From: JAGWRI01 sp035700805
GTDB lineage: Bacteria > Gemmatimonadota > Gemmatimonadetes > Gemmatimonadales > Gemmatimonadaceae
Reading direction: 5' to 3'
Length of the DNA stretch: 64,000 nucleotides
Assembly: GCA_035700805.1 (NCBI GenBank)
Contig: DASSOG010000056.1
Coordinates: forward strand, 1-64,000
Every line of letters begins with the position of its first letter. The first letter of the stretch is position 1. Shown piece after piece: positions 53,017 through 63,452 of the stretch. Under the pieces are notes generated by a model. That model was given only the letters and a program-made list of their open reading frames with translations. It made no database searches and was not told where the DNA came from. Position numbers and translations under genes: made by a program.

Positions 53017-55442
53017 GCGCGGGACCCCGCCGAAGAGGCTGGCCAGGTTGGCTGCGTGCGCACGGTATGCGGGTGAGTGTCCGGGCCCTCCTGCGCTCGC
53101 CGGGATATACCACGGCGTGCATCCTGCTCATCGCGGGCGGCATTGGCGCTACCGCTGCCACCTTCGGCACTATCCGGGCGGCCGTGCTTCGGCCGCCTCC
53201 GTTGCCAAGGCCACAGGAGTTGGTGGCGATCCAAAACGTCGACATCGACTACAACTTGGGGCTGAATGTCCGGCAGGTCTATGCGAATGTGAAGGAGGTG
53301 GCGCGTCTCAACGTCTTCGCCAGCGTTGCGGCACAGGCGGTGGGCGCCATGAACCTGGGAGGCGGTGGCTTCGCGCAACGCGTGCCGGTCGCGTACGTCT
53401 CCGGGGACTACTTTCGCACCATGGGGGTGGCCCCGCTTGCCGGGCGGACGTTCATGCCCGGGGAAGCGACAGCGGGTGGGGACTGGCATGTGGCCGTACT
53501 GTCGCACAGGCTCTGGATGCAGCGCTTTGCTGGCGCCTTGAGTGTCGTGGGCAATACGATAATGTTGAATGGGCACACGTACCGGGTGATCGGGATCATG
53601 CCCACGGAGTTTGTGTTTCCGTCCGCGCCGGCTCTTTGGCTGCCACTGCCCTTGCCGATCTCGAATACCTCGGTTTTCGAAGCGTTCGGCAACTTCATCC
53701 CCACCGAGACAATCGCGAGGCTTCGCCCCGGGGTGTCCCTTGCTGCGGCGAACCTCGCGGTCGCCCGGTTGGAACAGCAGTATGCGACCTGGTCTTACAT
53801 GGCGGATTCCGCTGGAGCCCTGGTGCGACCCCTGCAGGGATCGCTCATGACTGCCAGCTCGCGACACGCACTGTTGACTATCGGATTGGCCGCGCTGTTG
53901 GTGCTTGTTCTGTCCACCCTCAATTTTGCCGGGCTCTTGACGGCACGCACCGTGCGCCGATTGCCCGATCTGCGAGTACGCCGTATGCTCGGTGCTTCGC
54001 GCGGCGACGTCACGCGCGCAGTGGCAGTGGAGGCCCTGCTGCTGGCTGTGGCGGGCGCCGCAGGCGGGATTGTCGTGGCATGGGGCAGCATGCCCATGCT
54101 GGGGCGGCTGCTTCCGCCGCGGGTGCTCGCCGTGGTTCGGCCCTCGGTGGACCCCACGATCATGCTCGTTGCCATTGGCGCGAGCCTGTTGGTGGCAGCG
54201 GCGGTCACGCTGGTATTCGCCGGGGTAGCCGGTGGTCGGATTATGGATATCCGTGGAGCGACGCGCCATCGCACCCGACTTGGTCTGGGTTGGCGTGCTG
54301 GTGAATGGTTCGGTGGTCTGCAGATTGCGCTGGCAGTGCTGCTCGTCACCGGTGCGGTCGCGCTGGCCCGCCGGGTGTACCAACTGGCGACGGTGGACAC
54401 GGGCATGAATCTGGATGGCGTGATGGCCGGGTCGGTCACGCTCACCCGGGCGAGCTATGAGTCGAATACCGCTATTGCAACCTTCGTCACACAGACGATC
54501 ACGTCGCTCTTGCGCGCGCCTGGCGTGCAGGGCGCCGCGGCGGTGAACATACTGCCTATTGCAGGTCGTGGCGGGTTCGGCGAAACCATAGTCCGGGCAG
54601 ATGCTCCGGCGGACTCCGCCCGGCCGCTACGATACGCGGTTACTCCTGGCTACTTCCGGACAATGGGAATTCCCCTGCTCGCTGGGCGGGATTTTCGCTG
54701 GAGTGAACCGCAGCCCACGGGTGTGATCCTGAATCAGCTGGCCGCCAGGACACTGTGGCATGGCGCATCGGCCGTTGGGCACCAAGTCCTCATCGGGAAG
54801 GTGCCACATACGATTCTGGGTGTAGTGGGTGACGTCCGTACGCGGCAGCTGGCGACCGCCCCCAGGGCACAAATGTATGTGCCATTCGGCGCGAGCTATA
54901 CAACCTCGGTGAACCTTGTGGCTCGAGGGAGCCTGTCTAAGTCCGTGACGGCGGCCAGGATTCGGGACGCAGTGCGACAAGTGGACGCCCAACAACCGGT
55001 GTCGAATATCCAGGACATGGAAACTCTGGTCCTGCGCACCGTCGCTGGCCAGCGATCCGCTGGTATCCTGCTGGCTGGGTTCGGCTTGATCGCACTATGC
55101 ATCGCCTCTGTGGGTGTGTATGCGCTCACGACGTACCGCGTGGTGGCACAGCGGCGGGAGATCGCGGTTCGTGTGGCGCTGGGCGCCACGCCATCGGGCG
55201 CGGTGCTGCGGGTGCTTCGGCGCGTAGCGATATGGAGCAGCGCCGGGCTTGCCGCTGGCGTGCTGGCCACCCTGGGCATGGCCCGAATATTGTCGGGGCT
55301 CCTTCCCGACGCTCCCACGGCTGGCCCCGGATCGCTCATGGTCGCGTTGGGGGTGCTGTTCAGTGCGGTGGCAATTGCCGCGGTCATCCCGGCGTCACGG
55401 GGGGCCCGGGCGGATCCCATGGAGGCATTCCGCAGCGAGTAA
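53013..55442 (+). CDS. ADOP-type FtsX/MacB-like ABC permease
   Basis: An 809-aa permease of the duplicated FtsX type. A first helix (TTACILLIAGGIGATAATFGT) is followed by a MacB-like periplasmic domain (PVAYVSGDYFRTMGVAPLAG), then three helices (ALLTIGLAALLVLVLSTLNF and following). The pattern is repeated with a second periplasmic domain (YAVTPGYFRTMGIPLLAG) and a last set of helices, ending in ASRGARADPMEAFRSE. This matches the acidobacterial duplicated orphan permease family, which usually lacks a neighbouring ATPase; none is encoded here. It may export or sense the neighbouring peptide. Confidence 0.88.
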   Translation: MSAGPRRRGWPGWLRAHGMRVSVRALLRSPGYTTACILLIAGGIGATAATFGTIRAAVLRPPPLPRPQELVAIQNVDIDYNLGLNVRQVYANVKEVARLNVFASVAAQAVGAMNLGGGGFAQRVPVAYVSGDYFRTMGVAPLAGRTFMPGEATAGGDWHVAVLSHRLWMQRFAGALSVVGNTIMLNGHTYRVIGIMPTEFVFPSAPALWLPLPLPISNTSVFEAFGNFIPTETIARLRPGVSLAAANLAVARLEQQYATWSYMADSAGALVRPLQGSLMTASSRHALLTIGLAALLVLVLSTLNFAGLLTARTVRRLPDLRVRRMLGASRGDVTRAVAVEALLLAVAGAAGGIVVAWGSMPMLGRLLPPRVLAVVRPSVDPTIMLVAIGASLLVAAAVTLVFAGVAGGRIMDIRGATRHRTRLGLGWRAGEWFGGLQIALAVLLVTGAVALARRVYQLATVDTGMNLDGVMAGSVTLTRASYESNTAIATFVTQTITSLLRAPGVQGAAAVNILPIAGRGGFGETIVRADAPADSARPLRYAVTPGYFRTMGIPLLAGRDFRWSEPQPTGVILNQLAARTLWHGASAVGHQVLIGKVPHTILGVVGDVRTRQLATAPRAQMYVPFGASYTTSVNLVARGSLSKSVTAARIRDAVRQVDAQQPVSNIQDMETLVLRTVAGQRSAGILLAGFGLIALCIASVGVYALTTYRVVAQRREIAVRVALGATPSGAVLRVLRRVAIWSSAGLAAGVLATLGMARILSGLLPDAPTAGPGSLMVALGVLFSAVAIAAVIPASRGARADPMEAFRSE

Positions 55443-55492
55443 GGTCGGCAACCCGCCGACCGGGCCGCTGCGATCAACTGGAGGAAATCGTC

Positions 55493-55747
55493 ATGCGCGT
55501 GAAGATCAGTGGTATTGGCGTGGTCCTGCTTGCCGTGCTCCAGATGGCGTGTGGCAACAAGGCGGCCCCGCCCCCGCCCACGGACACCAACAGTGCGCCT
55601 CCACCGGACATGGGTAAGGCGGCGCCGCCGCCAGGGCCATTCCGGGTGGTCACGCAAAAGGAATACGACTCCATCGAGGCGGCGAGGAAGAAGAGCGTGA
55701 AAGCCGATTCGGCGCGGAAGGCGGTCAGCGATTCTTCGAAACGGTGA
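55493..55747 (+). CDS. Small Pro-rich putative lipoprotein
   Basis: The product has 84 aa, with a hydrophobic signal sequence ending MAC at Cys20, an imperfect lipobox, then a Pro/Ala-rich linker (AAPPPPTDTNSAPPPDMGK) and a basic helical end (EYDSIEAARKKSVKADSARK). GGAGG is placed 8 nt before the ATG. It follows the permease gene by 50 nt and precedes the rpsL promoter. The function is unknown; the short Pro-rich linker suggests an anchor or spacer in the envelope. Confidence 0.65.
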   Translation: MRVKISGIGVVLLAVLQMACGNKAAPPPPTDTNSAPPPDMGKAAPPPGPFRVVTQKEYDSIEAARKKSVKADSARKAVSDSSKR

Positions 55748-55800
55748 CGAAACGGGTCGCGGGCTGGCTTGGGGTCGCACTTCACACGCGCATTGCGAAG

Positions 55801-55829
55801 TTGACGCATCTATCCAACCCCGCTACCTT
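55801..55829 (+). promoter_or_regulatory. rpsL promoter
   Basis: TTGACG (55801-55806), 17-nt spacer, TACCTT (55824-55829), with the rpsL ATG 71 nt downstream. The same boxes and spacing occur in the copy at 50254-50282, which supports their identification. Confidence 0.8.
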
Positions 55830-55899
55830 TCCCAGTCTGTTCCGTGCCGCCCACTTGGGGCGATCCACGTAGAAGCAGATCCGCGAACAGCCACCAGTC

Positions 55900-56280
55900 A
55901 TGCCGACTATCAATCAGCTCGTCCGGCGCTCCCGCCGCGACGTGTCCAGGAAGGAAAAGTCCCCGGCGCTCAAGTCGAATCCGTTCCGCCGCGGCGTCTG
56001 TACCCGGGTGTACACCACCACCCCCAAAAAGCCGAACTCGGCGCTCCGCAAAGTCGCCAAGGTTCGCCTCACCAACGGCTTCGAAATCATTGCCTACATC
56101 CCCGGCGAAGGCCACAACCTGCAGGAGCACTCCATTGTGCTCGTGCGCGGCGGCCGCGTGAAGGACCTGCCGGGCGTGCGCTACCACATTGTCCGCGGCT
56201 CCCTGGATGCGTCCGGCGTCAACGGGCGCAACAAGAGCCGCTCCAAGTACGGAACCAAGAAGCCGAAGGCGGGGAAATAA
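55900..56280 (+). CDS. rpsL: 30S ribosomal protein S12
   Basis: A 126-aa protein of the decoding centre: MPTINQLVRRSRRDVSRK, RVYTTTPKKPNSALRKVAKV and LPGVRYHIVRGSLDASGV. The Lys residues where streptomycin-resistance changes are known (PKKPNSA and VKDLPGV) have the sensitive form. It has its own promoter rather than reading through from rpoC. rpsG starts 3 nt later. Confidence 0.98.
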   Translation: MPTINQLVRRSRRDVSRKEKSPALKSNPFRRGVCTRVYTTTPKKPNSALRKVAKVRLTNGFEIIAYIPGEGHNLQEHSIVLVRGGRVKDLPGVRYHIVRGSLDASGVNGRNKSRSKYGTKKPKAGK

Positions 56281-56283
56281 GCC

Positions 56284-56754
56284 ATGAGCCGACGCAAGAG
56301 TGCCATCAAGCGCGGCGTCCTGCCCGACGCGCGCTACGACAGCCAGACGGTCTCCAAGTTCATGAACGTGCTGATGCTCGCCGGCAAGAAGTCCACGGCC
56401 GAGCGCATCTTCTACGGCGCCATGGACGTGGTGGAGGCCAAGACCAGCCAGCCTGGCGTCAACGTCTTCAAGCAGGCGCTGTCCAACATCAAGCCGGTGG
56501 TCGAAGTCAAGAGCCGTCGCGTAGGTGGCGCCACGTATCAGGTGCCGGTGGAAGTGCGCCCTGAGCGCCGCACGGCGCTGGCCATGCGCTGGCTCATCCT
56601 GTATTCGCGCGAACGCGGCGAGAAGTCCATGGCCGAGAAGCTCGCGGCCGAGGTGATCGCGGCCGCCAAGGGCGAAGGGAATGCGGTGAAGAAAAAGGAA
56701 GACACCCACAAGATGGCTGACGCGAACAAGGCGTTCGCGCACTATCGCTGGTAA
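56284..56754 (+). CDS. rpsG: 30S ribosomal protein S7
   Basis: The 156-aa primary 16S rRNA-binding protein of the 30S head, with RRKSAIKRGVLPDARYDS, SKFMNVLMLAGKKSTAERI, KSRRVGGATYQVPVEVRPER and a C-terminal AFAHYRW. In E. coli fusA follows at once; here an antisense gene and a spacer of about 1 kb in total intervene. Confidence 0.98.
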   Translation: MSRRKSAIKRGVLPDARYDSQTVSKFMNVLMLAGKKSTAERIFYGAMDVVEAKTSQPGVNVFKQALSNIKPVVEVKSRRVGGATYQVPVEVRPERRTALAMRWLILYSRERGEKSMAEKLAAEVIAAAKGEGNAVKKKEDTHKMADANKAFAHYRW

Positions 56755-56790
56755 GCGCTGTCGCCTGCCGAATAACGCGGCGTCCCGCAG

Positions 56791-57402
56791 CTAGAACCCG
56801 AACCCGAAGTCCAGCGTCCAGAGCCATGGCCGATCGGCGGTGTTACCGCTCACCCGGCGGAGCAGCCCCAGCCTGGGACCCATGGCGATGATGGGGAGGA
56901 TGGAGAGGTCGGCGCCCACGTAGGTGGTGTTGGCCGGGGCCTGCCAGGGGTGGCCCACGGTGCGGATGACGGTGAAGCCGCCCGCCACGCCGCCTCCGTA
57001 CCGGCCGGTGGAATGCACCAGGGTGAGCGAGCCGCGCTCGGCCCCCAGCCCTGGGGCGACGACCAGGAGCAACTCCCGCGATGGGCGGCTGGGATCGGCG
57101 GTGGGGTCGAGGTCGAAACCGACCCCCGCCGAGACGGACATGCGCTGGGGGGTCCCGGCCCGGATGCCAAGGAAGGGGAACACGCGGAGGTCCGGCCCCT
57201 GCGTGGCCCCGGTCTGGATGGCCGACTGGCCTCGCGCGGCGGCGGACCCGGCCAGGAGCAGGGCGAGTGCCGTGCCGGCGATCAGGGGCCAGCGGGGGCG
57301 GGCGAAGGGGCGGGCGAGGCGCGGCCTGGCGGTGAGGCGGTGAAGGGTGGTGGCCATGGAAGAGTCCGGTAGGGAGGTGCCGTGTTCGTTGCCCGTTGAC
57401 AT
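56791..57402 (-). CDS. Secreted protein of unknown function between rpsG and fusA
   Basis: Product of 203 aa on the opposite strand to the ribosomal genes. I use the ATG at 57402 because GGAGG lies 8 nt before it; a start at 57357 is possible but has no such site. A signal-like helix (PLIAGTALALLLAGSAAA) is followed by beta-rich sequence (VSAGVGFDLDPTADP, LLLVVAPGLGAERGSLTLV, AMGPRLGLLRRVSGN) ending in aromatic residues (LDFGFGF), as in small outer-membrane barrels. It is an isolated insertion within the str-like cluster. A barrel is a guess from strand pattern and the terminal Phe. Confidence 0.65.
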   Translation of the reverse strand: MSTGNEHGTSLPDSSMATTLHRLTARPRLARPFARPRWPLIAGTALALLLAGSAAARGQSAIQTGATQGPDLRVFPFLGIRAGTPQRMSVSAGVGFDLDPTADPSRPSRELLLVVAPGLGAERGSLTLVHSTGRYGGGVAGGFTVIRTVGHPWQAPANTTYVGADLSILPIIAMGPRLGLLRRVSGNTADRPWLWTLDFGFGF

Positions 57403-57798
57403 GCGGGCAACCTCCAATAAATTCAAGGGGCTACGGGAAATCCTGGTTGGTTCTCCCGTGCAGCAGGATCGTCGGCGGACTGCGCGCCGACCCGTATGGG
57501 CTCGCCGTTGTGAGCGAGGGGACTTCAGACCGGCCAAAGCGCCCGTGGCGCCGAGGCTCCCGAAAAGCAACGCAGGACAATCTGACGTCGAGCAATGGGT
57601 GCTCGGCGCGCCTTGGGTCCCGGCTCGCGCTGCAGTGGCGGGCACACCCGGCGGCAGCGGATGGATACCGGCCCTCATGGGGCGCCCTGGTCCACCCGCA
57701 TTTTTGCTGGTGGACGCTGGCCTTTCACGATCGACATGACACTCAAGGTTCAAGAACAGTCGCCTGCGCGCGACGTGCGGGAAAAGACCGGGAACAAA
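57403..57798 (+). other. fusA upstream region without a gene
   Basis: 396 nt between the divergent secreted-protein gene and fusA. The fusA frame is open through most of it, including an ATG at 57736, but without conserved EF-G sequence or a ribosome site. It should contain the promoters of both genes; I see no convincing -35/-10 pair. Confidence 0.55.
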
Positions 57799-59895
<2,097 letters not shown>

Positions 59896-59978
59896 TCGGG
59901 AAGCGGGAGGGTACGGCATGGGGCCGCGCTCCTTCCATCGTCAAGAACGCAGCAGACCAAACTCATCGGAACAGGACC

Positions 59979-61181
59979 ATGGCTAAGGCAAAGTTTGAGC
60001 GTACCAAGCCGCACGTGAACGTCGGCACCATCGGCCACGTGGACCACGGGAAGACGACCCTCACCGCGGCGCTCACCAAGATCTCGGCGGACAAGGGGTT
60101 CGGCACGAAGTACGTGGCGTATGACGAGGTGGCCAAGGCGTCGGAATCGCAGGGCCGCCGTGATGCCAGCAAGATCATGACCATCGCCACGTCGCACGTG
60201 GAATACGAAACCGAGAAGCGCCACTACGCGCACGTGGACTGCCCGGGCCACGCCGACTACGTGAAGAACATGATCACGGGTGCGGCGCAGATGGACGGCG
60301 CCATCCTCGTGGTGAGCGCGGTGGACGGCCCGATGCCGCAGACCCGCGAGCACATCCTCCTGGCCCGCCAGGTGAACGTGCCTTCCATTGTCGTGTTCCT
60401 GAACAAGTGCGACATGGTGGACGACGCCGAGCTGCTGGACCTGGTGGAACTCGAGGTGCGTGAGCTCCTCAGCAAGTACAACTTCCCGGGCGACGACACG
60501 CCGGTGATTCGCGGGTCCGCGCTGAAGGCCATCGAAGGCGACAAGGCGTGGGTGGAGAAGATCGAGGAGCTGTACACCGCGCTCGATACGTTCATCCCGG
60601 AGCCCGTGCGCGAGATTGACAAGCCGTTCCTGATGCCGGTCGAGGACGTGTTCTCGATCACCGGCCGCGGCACGGTGGCCACGGGTCGTATTGACCGCGG
60701 CAAGGTCAAGGTGGGTGACGAAGTGGAGATGGTGGGCTTCGGCACCGACAAGAAGACCGTGGTGACGGGCGTCGAGATGTTCCGCAAGCTGCTGGATGAC
60801 GGCCAGGCCGGCGACAACGTCGGGCTGCTGCTCCGCGGCGTGGACAAGAAGGACATCGAGCGCGGCATGGTGCTGGCCAAGCAGGGCTCCATCACGCCGC
60901 ACACGAGGTTCGAGGCCGAGGTGTACGTCCTCACCAAGGAAGAGGGCGGCCGCCACACGCCGTTCTTCAAGGGGTATCGTCCGCAGTTCTACCTGCGCAC
61001 CACCGACGTGACCGGCGCGATCGAGTTGCCGGCCGGCACCGAGATGGTGATGCCGGGGGACAACATCCAGATGACGATCGAGCTCATCACGCCGATCGCC
61101 ATGGAAGAGCAGCTTCGTTTTGCCATCCGTGAGGGCGGTCGCACCGTCGGCGCGGGTGTCGTCACCAAGATCCTGAAGTAA
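59979..61181 (+). CDS. tuf: Elongation factor Tu with unusual switch I
   Basis: This is the GTPase that brings aminoacyl-tRNA to the ribosome, 400 aa. P-loop GHVDHGKTT, DCPGHADYVKNMITGAAQMD, NKCDMVDD and the whole of domains II-III are canonical. Switch I is not: where most EF-Tu have APEEKARGITI, this protein has ASESQGRRDASKIMTI (residues 54-69), about four residues longer, with RGITI changed to KIMTI. The Thr that contacts Mg2+ in the GTP state is kept (Thr68). Similar non-RGITI switch I regions occur in planctomycetes, to my recollection, so this is probably a lineage trait. Confidence 0.97.
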   Translation: MAKAKFERTKPHVNVGTIGHVDHGKTTLTAALTKISADKGFGTKYVAYDEVAKASESQGRRDASKIMTIATSHVEYETEKRHYAHVDCPGHADYVKNMITGAAQMDGAILVVSAVDGPMPQTREHILLARQVNVPSIVVFLNKCDMVDDAELLDLVELEVRELLSKYNFPGDDTPVIRGSALKAIEGDKAWVEKIEELYTALDTFIPEPVREIDKPFLMPVEDVFSITGRGTVATGRIDRGKVKVGDEVEMVGFGTDKKTVVTGVEMFRKLLDDGQAGDNVGLLLRGVDKKDIERGMVLAKQGSITPHTRFEAEVYVLTKEEGGRHTPFFKGYRPQFYLRTTDVTGAIELPAGTEMVMPGDNIQMTIELITPIAMEEQLRFAIREGGRTVGAGVVTKILK

Positions 61182-61198
61182 CGCAGAAGCCCGCGAGG

Positions 61199-61222
61199 TC
61201 CGGCCGCCACCCGGCGGCCGGA
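61199..61222 (+). terminator. Hairpin between tuf and rpsJ
   Basis: A 10-bp perfect stem (TCCGGCCGCC and its complement) with an ACCC loop, 17 nt after the tuf stop. No T run follows, so it may attenuate or stabilise rather than end transcription before the S10 operon. Confidence 0.45.
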
Positions 61223-61253
61223 TAGCCGGGCCGTCACGACCTGAGAACCAGCC

Positions 61254-61562
61254 ATGACAGGTAGAATTCGCATCCGTCTGAAGGCGTTCGACCACGCGGT
61301 CATTGACCAGGCGTCGGCGGACATCGTGCGGACGGCCGAGAAGACGGGGGCGCAGGTATCGGGCCCCATCCCGCTGCCCACCAAGTCGCAGTTGTGGACG
61401 GTGCTGCGGTCGCCGCACGTGGACAAGAAGTCGCGGGAGCAGTTCCATCTCAAGACGCACAAGCGCGTGATCGACATCCTCGACTCCCGCGCCCAGACGG
61501 TGGAAGCGCTGACCAAGCTCGACCTGCCGGCGGGTGTGGACGTGGAAATCAAGGTTCAATAA
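61254..61562 (+). CDS. rpsJ: 30S ribosomal protein S10
   Basis: A 102-aa protein, with RIRIRLKAFDHAVIDQAS, GPIPLPTKSQLWTVLRSPHV and EQFHLKTHKRVIDIL. S10 also pairs with NusB in antitermination and contacts NusG. It is the first gene of the S10 operon; rplC starts 2 nt after its stop. Confidence 0.98.
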   Translation: MTGRIRIRLKAFDHAVIDQASADIVRTAEKTGAQVSGPIPLPTKSQLWTVLRSPHVDKKSREQFHLKTHKRVIDILDSRAQTVEALTKLDLPAGVDVEIKVQ

Positions 61563-61564
61563 TC

Positions 61565-62248
61565 ATGATCGGAATCATTGGGAAGAAGCTGGGCATGACC
61601 CAGATCTTCAACGACGAGGGGCTGGAGATCCCGGTGACGGTGATCGAGGCCGAGCCGAATCCGGTGGTCGCGGTGAGCGACCCGGCGCGAGTCGGCTACG
61701 CCGCAGTGCAGCTCGGGCTCGGGACGCAGCGCCTGGCGCGCGCCTCGGCCAAGGGCGAGCGCACGCCGCGTGGGCGGCGGGCCGACCAGGCGGTCATCGG
61801 GCACGCGAAGAAGGCCGGACTCGAGGCGCCGCCCGCGGTGCTCCGGAGCGTCCGGCTGGATGACGCGCGCACCAAGGGCGCCGAGGTGCCTACGTACGCG
61901 GTGGGCGACGTCATCAAGGTGGACATCTTCCAGCCGGGCGACACGGTGAAGGTCACCGGCACCAGCAAGGGCCGCGGGTTCCAGGGCGTGGTCAAGCGCC
62001 ATGGCTTTGGCGGCGGACCAAACACGCACGGCAACACCAAGCACCGGCGGCCCGGTTCCATCGGACCGGGTACGGATCCGTCGCGCGTGATCAAGGGCAA
62101 GAAGATGCCGGGCCACTACGGCGCGGCACGCCACACCCAGACGCACCTGCGCGTGGAGCGCATCGACGCGGAGCGCAACCTGCTCTACATCCGCGGTTCG
62201 GTGGCCGGTCCCCGGAACGGCATCGTCGTCGTACGGAAGCAGGGGTAA
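61565..62248 (+). CDS. rplC: 50S ribosomal protein L3
   Basis: The 227-aa protein begins MIGIIGKKLGMTQIFNDEG and has the L3 core VTGTSKGRGFQGVVKRHGF followed by HRRPGSIGPGTDPSRVIKG and MPGHYGAARHTQ, the long loop that reaches the peptidyl-transferase centre. It is encoded 6 nt before rplD in the S10 operon. Confidence 0.98.
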   Translation: MIGIIGKKLGMTQIFNDEGLEIPVTVIEAEPNPVVAVSDPARVGYAAVQLGLGTQRLARASAKGERTPRGRRADQAVIGHAKKAGLEAPPAVLRSVRLDDARTKGAEVPTYAVGDVIKVDIFQPGDTVKVTGTSKGRGFQGVVKRHGFGGGPNTHGNTKHRRPGSIGPGTDPSRVIKGKKMPGHYGAARHTQTHLRVERIDAERNLLYIRGSVAGPRNGIVVVRKQG

Positions 62249-62254
62249 GGAATC

Positions 62255-63157
62255 ATGGCTGAACCAACCAACTTCCAGGCGGCCGCGTACACGGCCAAGG
62301 GGACGGCTCGCGACAAGGTCGCGCTCCCCGAGGCGCTGTTCGACGGCACCGTGAACATGCCGGTGATGCACCGCGCGGTCCAGGCGTACCTGGCCAACCA
62401 GCGCCAGGGCAACGCCGCGACCAAGATCCGCAAGTACGTCATTGGCGGCAACCAGAAGCCGTGGCGGCAGAAGGGTACCGGACGGGCCCGTCAGGGCTCC
62501 ACGCGCGCGCCGCAGTGGGTGGGCGGCGGCACGGTGTTCGGTCCCACGCCGCGCAGCTACGCGCAGTACGTCCCGCGCCAGATGCGCGCGCTGGCCCGCA
62601 AGAGCGCCTTCAACGCCCGGGCGCGCGAGGACGCGCTCCTGGTGATTGACGCGTTTGCGTATGACTCGCCCAAGACGAGCCGCCTGCAGGCGCTCATCGA
62701 CCGGCTGGAGCTCACGGGCCGCAAGGTGCTCATCCTCACCGACGGCGTGAAGCCGAACGTGTTCCTGAGCGGGCGCAACCTGCCCACGGTGCATGTGCTG
62801 CCGTACGCCGACGTGTCCACGTACCACCTGCTCTGGTCGGACGTGGTGCTGGTGGAGGCGGGCGCGCTGGGTCAGACGCTGCCGCCGGTGGCCGAGACGG
62901 AGCCGGAAGTGAAGCCCCGCAAGGCCAAGGCGCCCAAGCCGGCGCCGTCGGCGGACGCGAAGGCCGCGCCGGCCGCGAAGAAGGCCGGGGCAAAGGACGC
63001 CGGCGCGAAGAAGGCGGCGGCAAAGGCCAGGCCCGCCGCGAAGACCGCGAAGAAGCCGGCGGCCACGAAGGCCGCGGGCAAGTCGAGCGCCAAGCGGCCG
63101 GCCGCGAAGAAGACGGCCGCCAGGAAGCCCTCGGCGCCCAGGAAGAAGGGGAAATAG
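62255..63157 (+). CDS. rplD: 50S ribosomal protein L4 with long Lys/Ala-rich tail
   Basis: The 300-aa protein is about 90 residues longer than usual L4. Residues 1-215 are normal L4, with the exit-tunnel loop QKPWRQKGTGRARQGSTRAP and VFGPTPRSY. Residues about 216-300 are a low-complexity tail of Ala, Lys and Pro (AKKAGAKDAGAKKAAAKAR and similar), like histone H1-type tails. Such a basic tail could bind rRNA or nascent RNA on the ribosome surface. The stop is 3 nt before rplW. Confidence 0.96.
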   Translation: MAEPTNFQAAAYTAKGTARDKVALPEALFDGTVNMPVMHRAVQAYLANQRQGNAATKIRKYVIGGNQKPWRQKGTGRARQGSTRAPQWVGGGTVFGPTPRSYAQYVPRQMRALARKSAFNARAREDALLVIDAFAYDSPKTSRLQALIDRLELTGRKVLILTDGVKPNVFLSGRNLPTVHVLPYADVSTYHLLWSDVVLVEAGALGQTLPPVAETEPEVKPRKAKAPKPAPSADAKAAPAAKKAGAKDAGAKKAAAKARPAAKTAKKPAATKAAGKSSAKRPAAKKTAARKPSAPRKKGK

Positions 63158-63160
63158 GCG

Positions 63161-63448
63161 ATGGCGACCACACACCAGATCATTGTGCGTCCCGTGATCA
63201 CGGAGCAGACCTCCTCGGCGTTCCAGGAGCGCGGCGAGTACGCGTTCGAGGTGAACCCCAAGGCGAACAAGCACCAGATCCGGCAGGCGATTGAACAGTT
63301 GTTCGGAGTGAAGGTGACCGGAGTCTGGACGTCGAACCAGCGGGGCAAGCTGCGCCGCGTGGGCACGACGGCCGGGCGCCGCCCGAACTGGAAAAAGGCG
63401 ATCGTGAAGCTCCGTGCGGGCGACTCGATCGAGATCTTCGAGGGCTGA
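63161..63448 (+). CDS. rplW: 50S ribosomal protein L23
   Basis: A 95-aa protein at the tunnel exit, a docking site for SRP and trigger factor. It has IIVRPVITEQTSSAFQERG, YAFEVNPKANKHQIRQAIEQ and GRRPNWKKAIVKLRAGDSI, matching the short bacterial L23. It lies between rplD and rplB as in other S10 operons. Confidence 0.97.
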   Translation: MATTHQIIVRPVITEQTSSAFQERGEYAFEVNPKANKHQIRQAIEQLFGVKVTGVWTSNQRGKLRRVGTTAGRRPNWKKAIVKLRAGDSIEIFEG

Positions 63449-63452
63449 GCCG

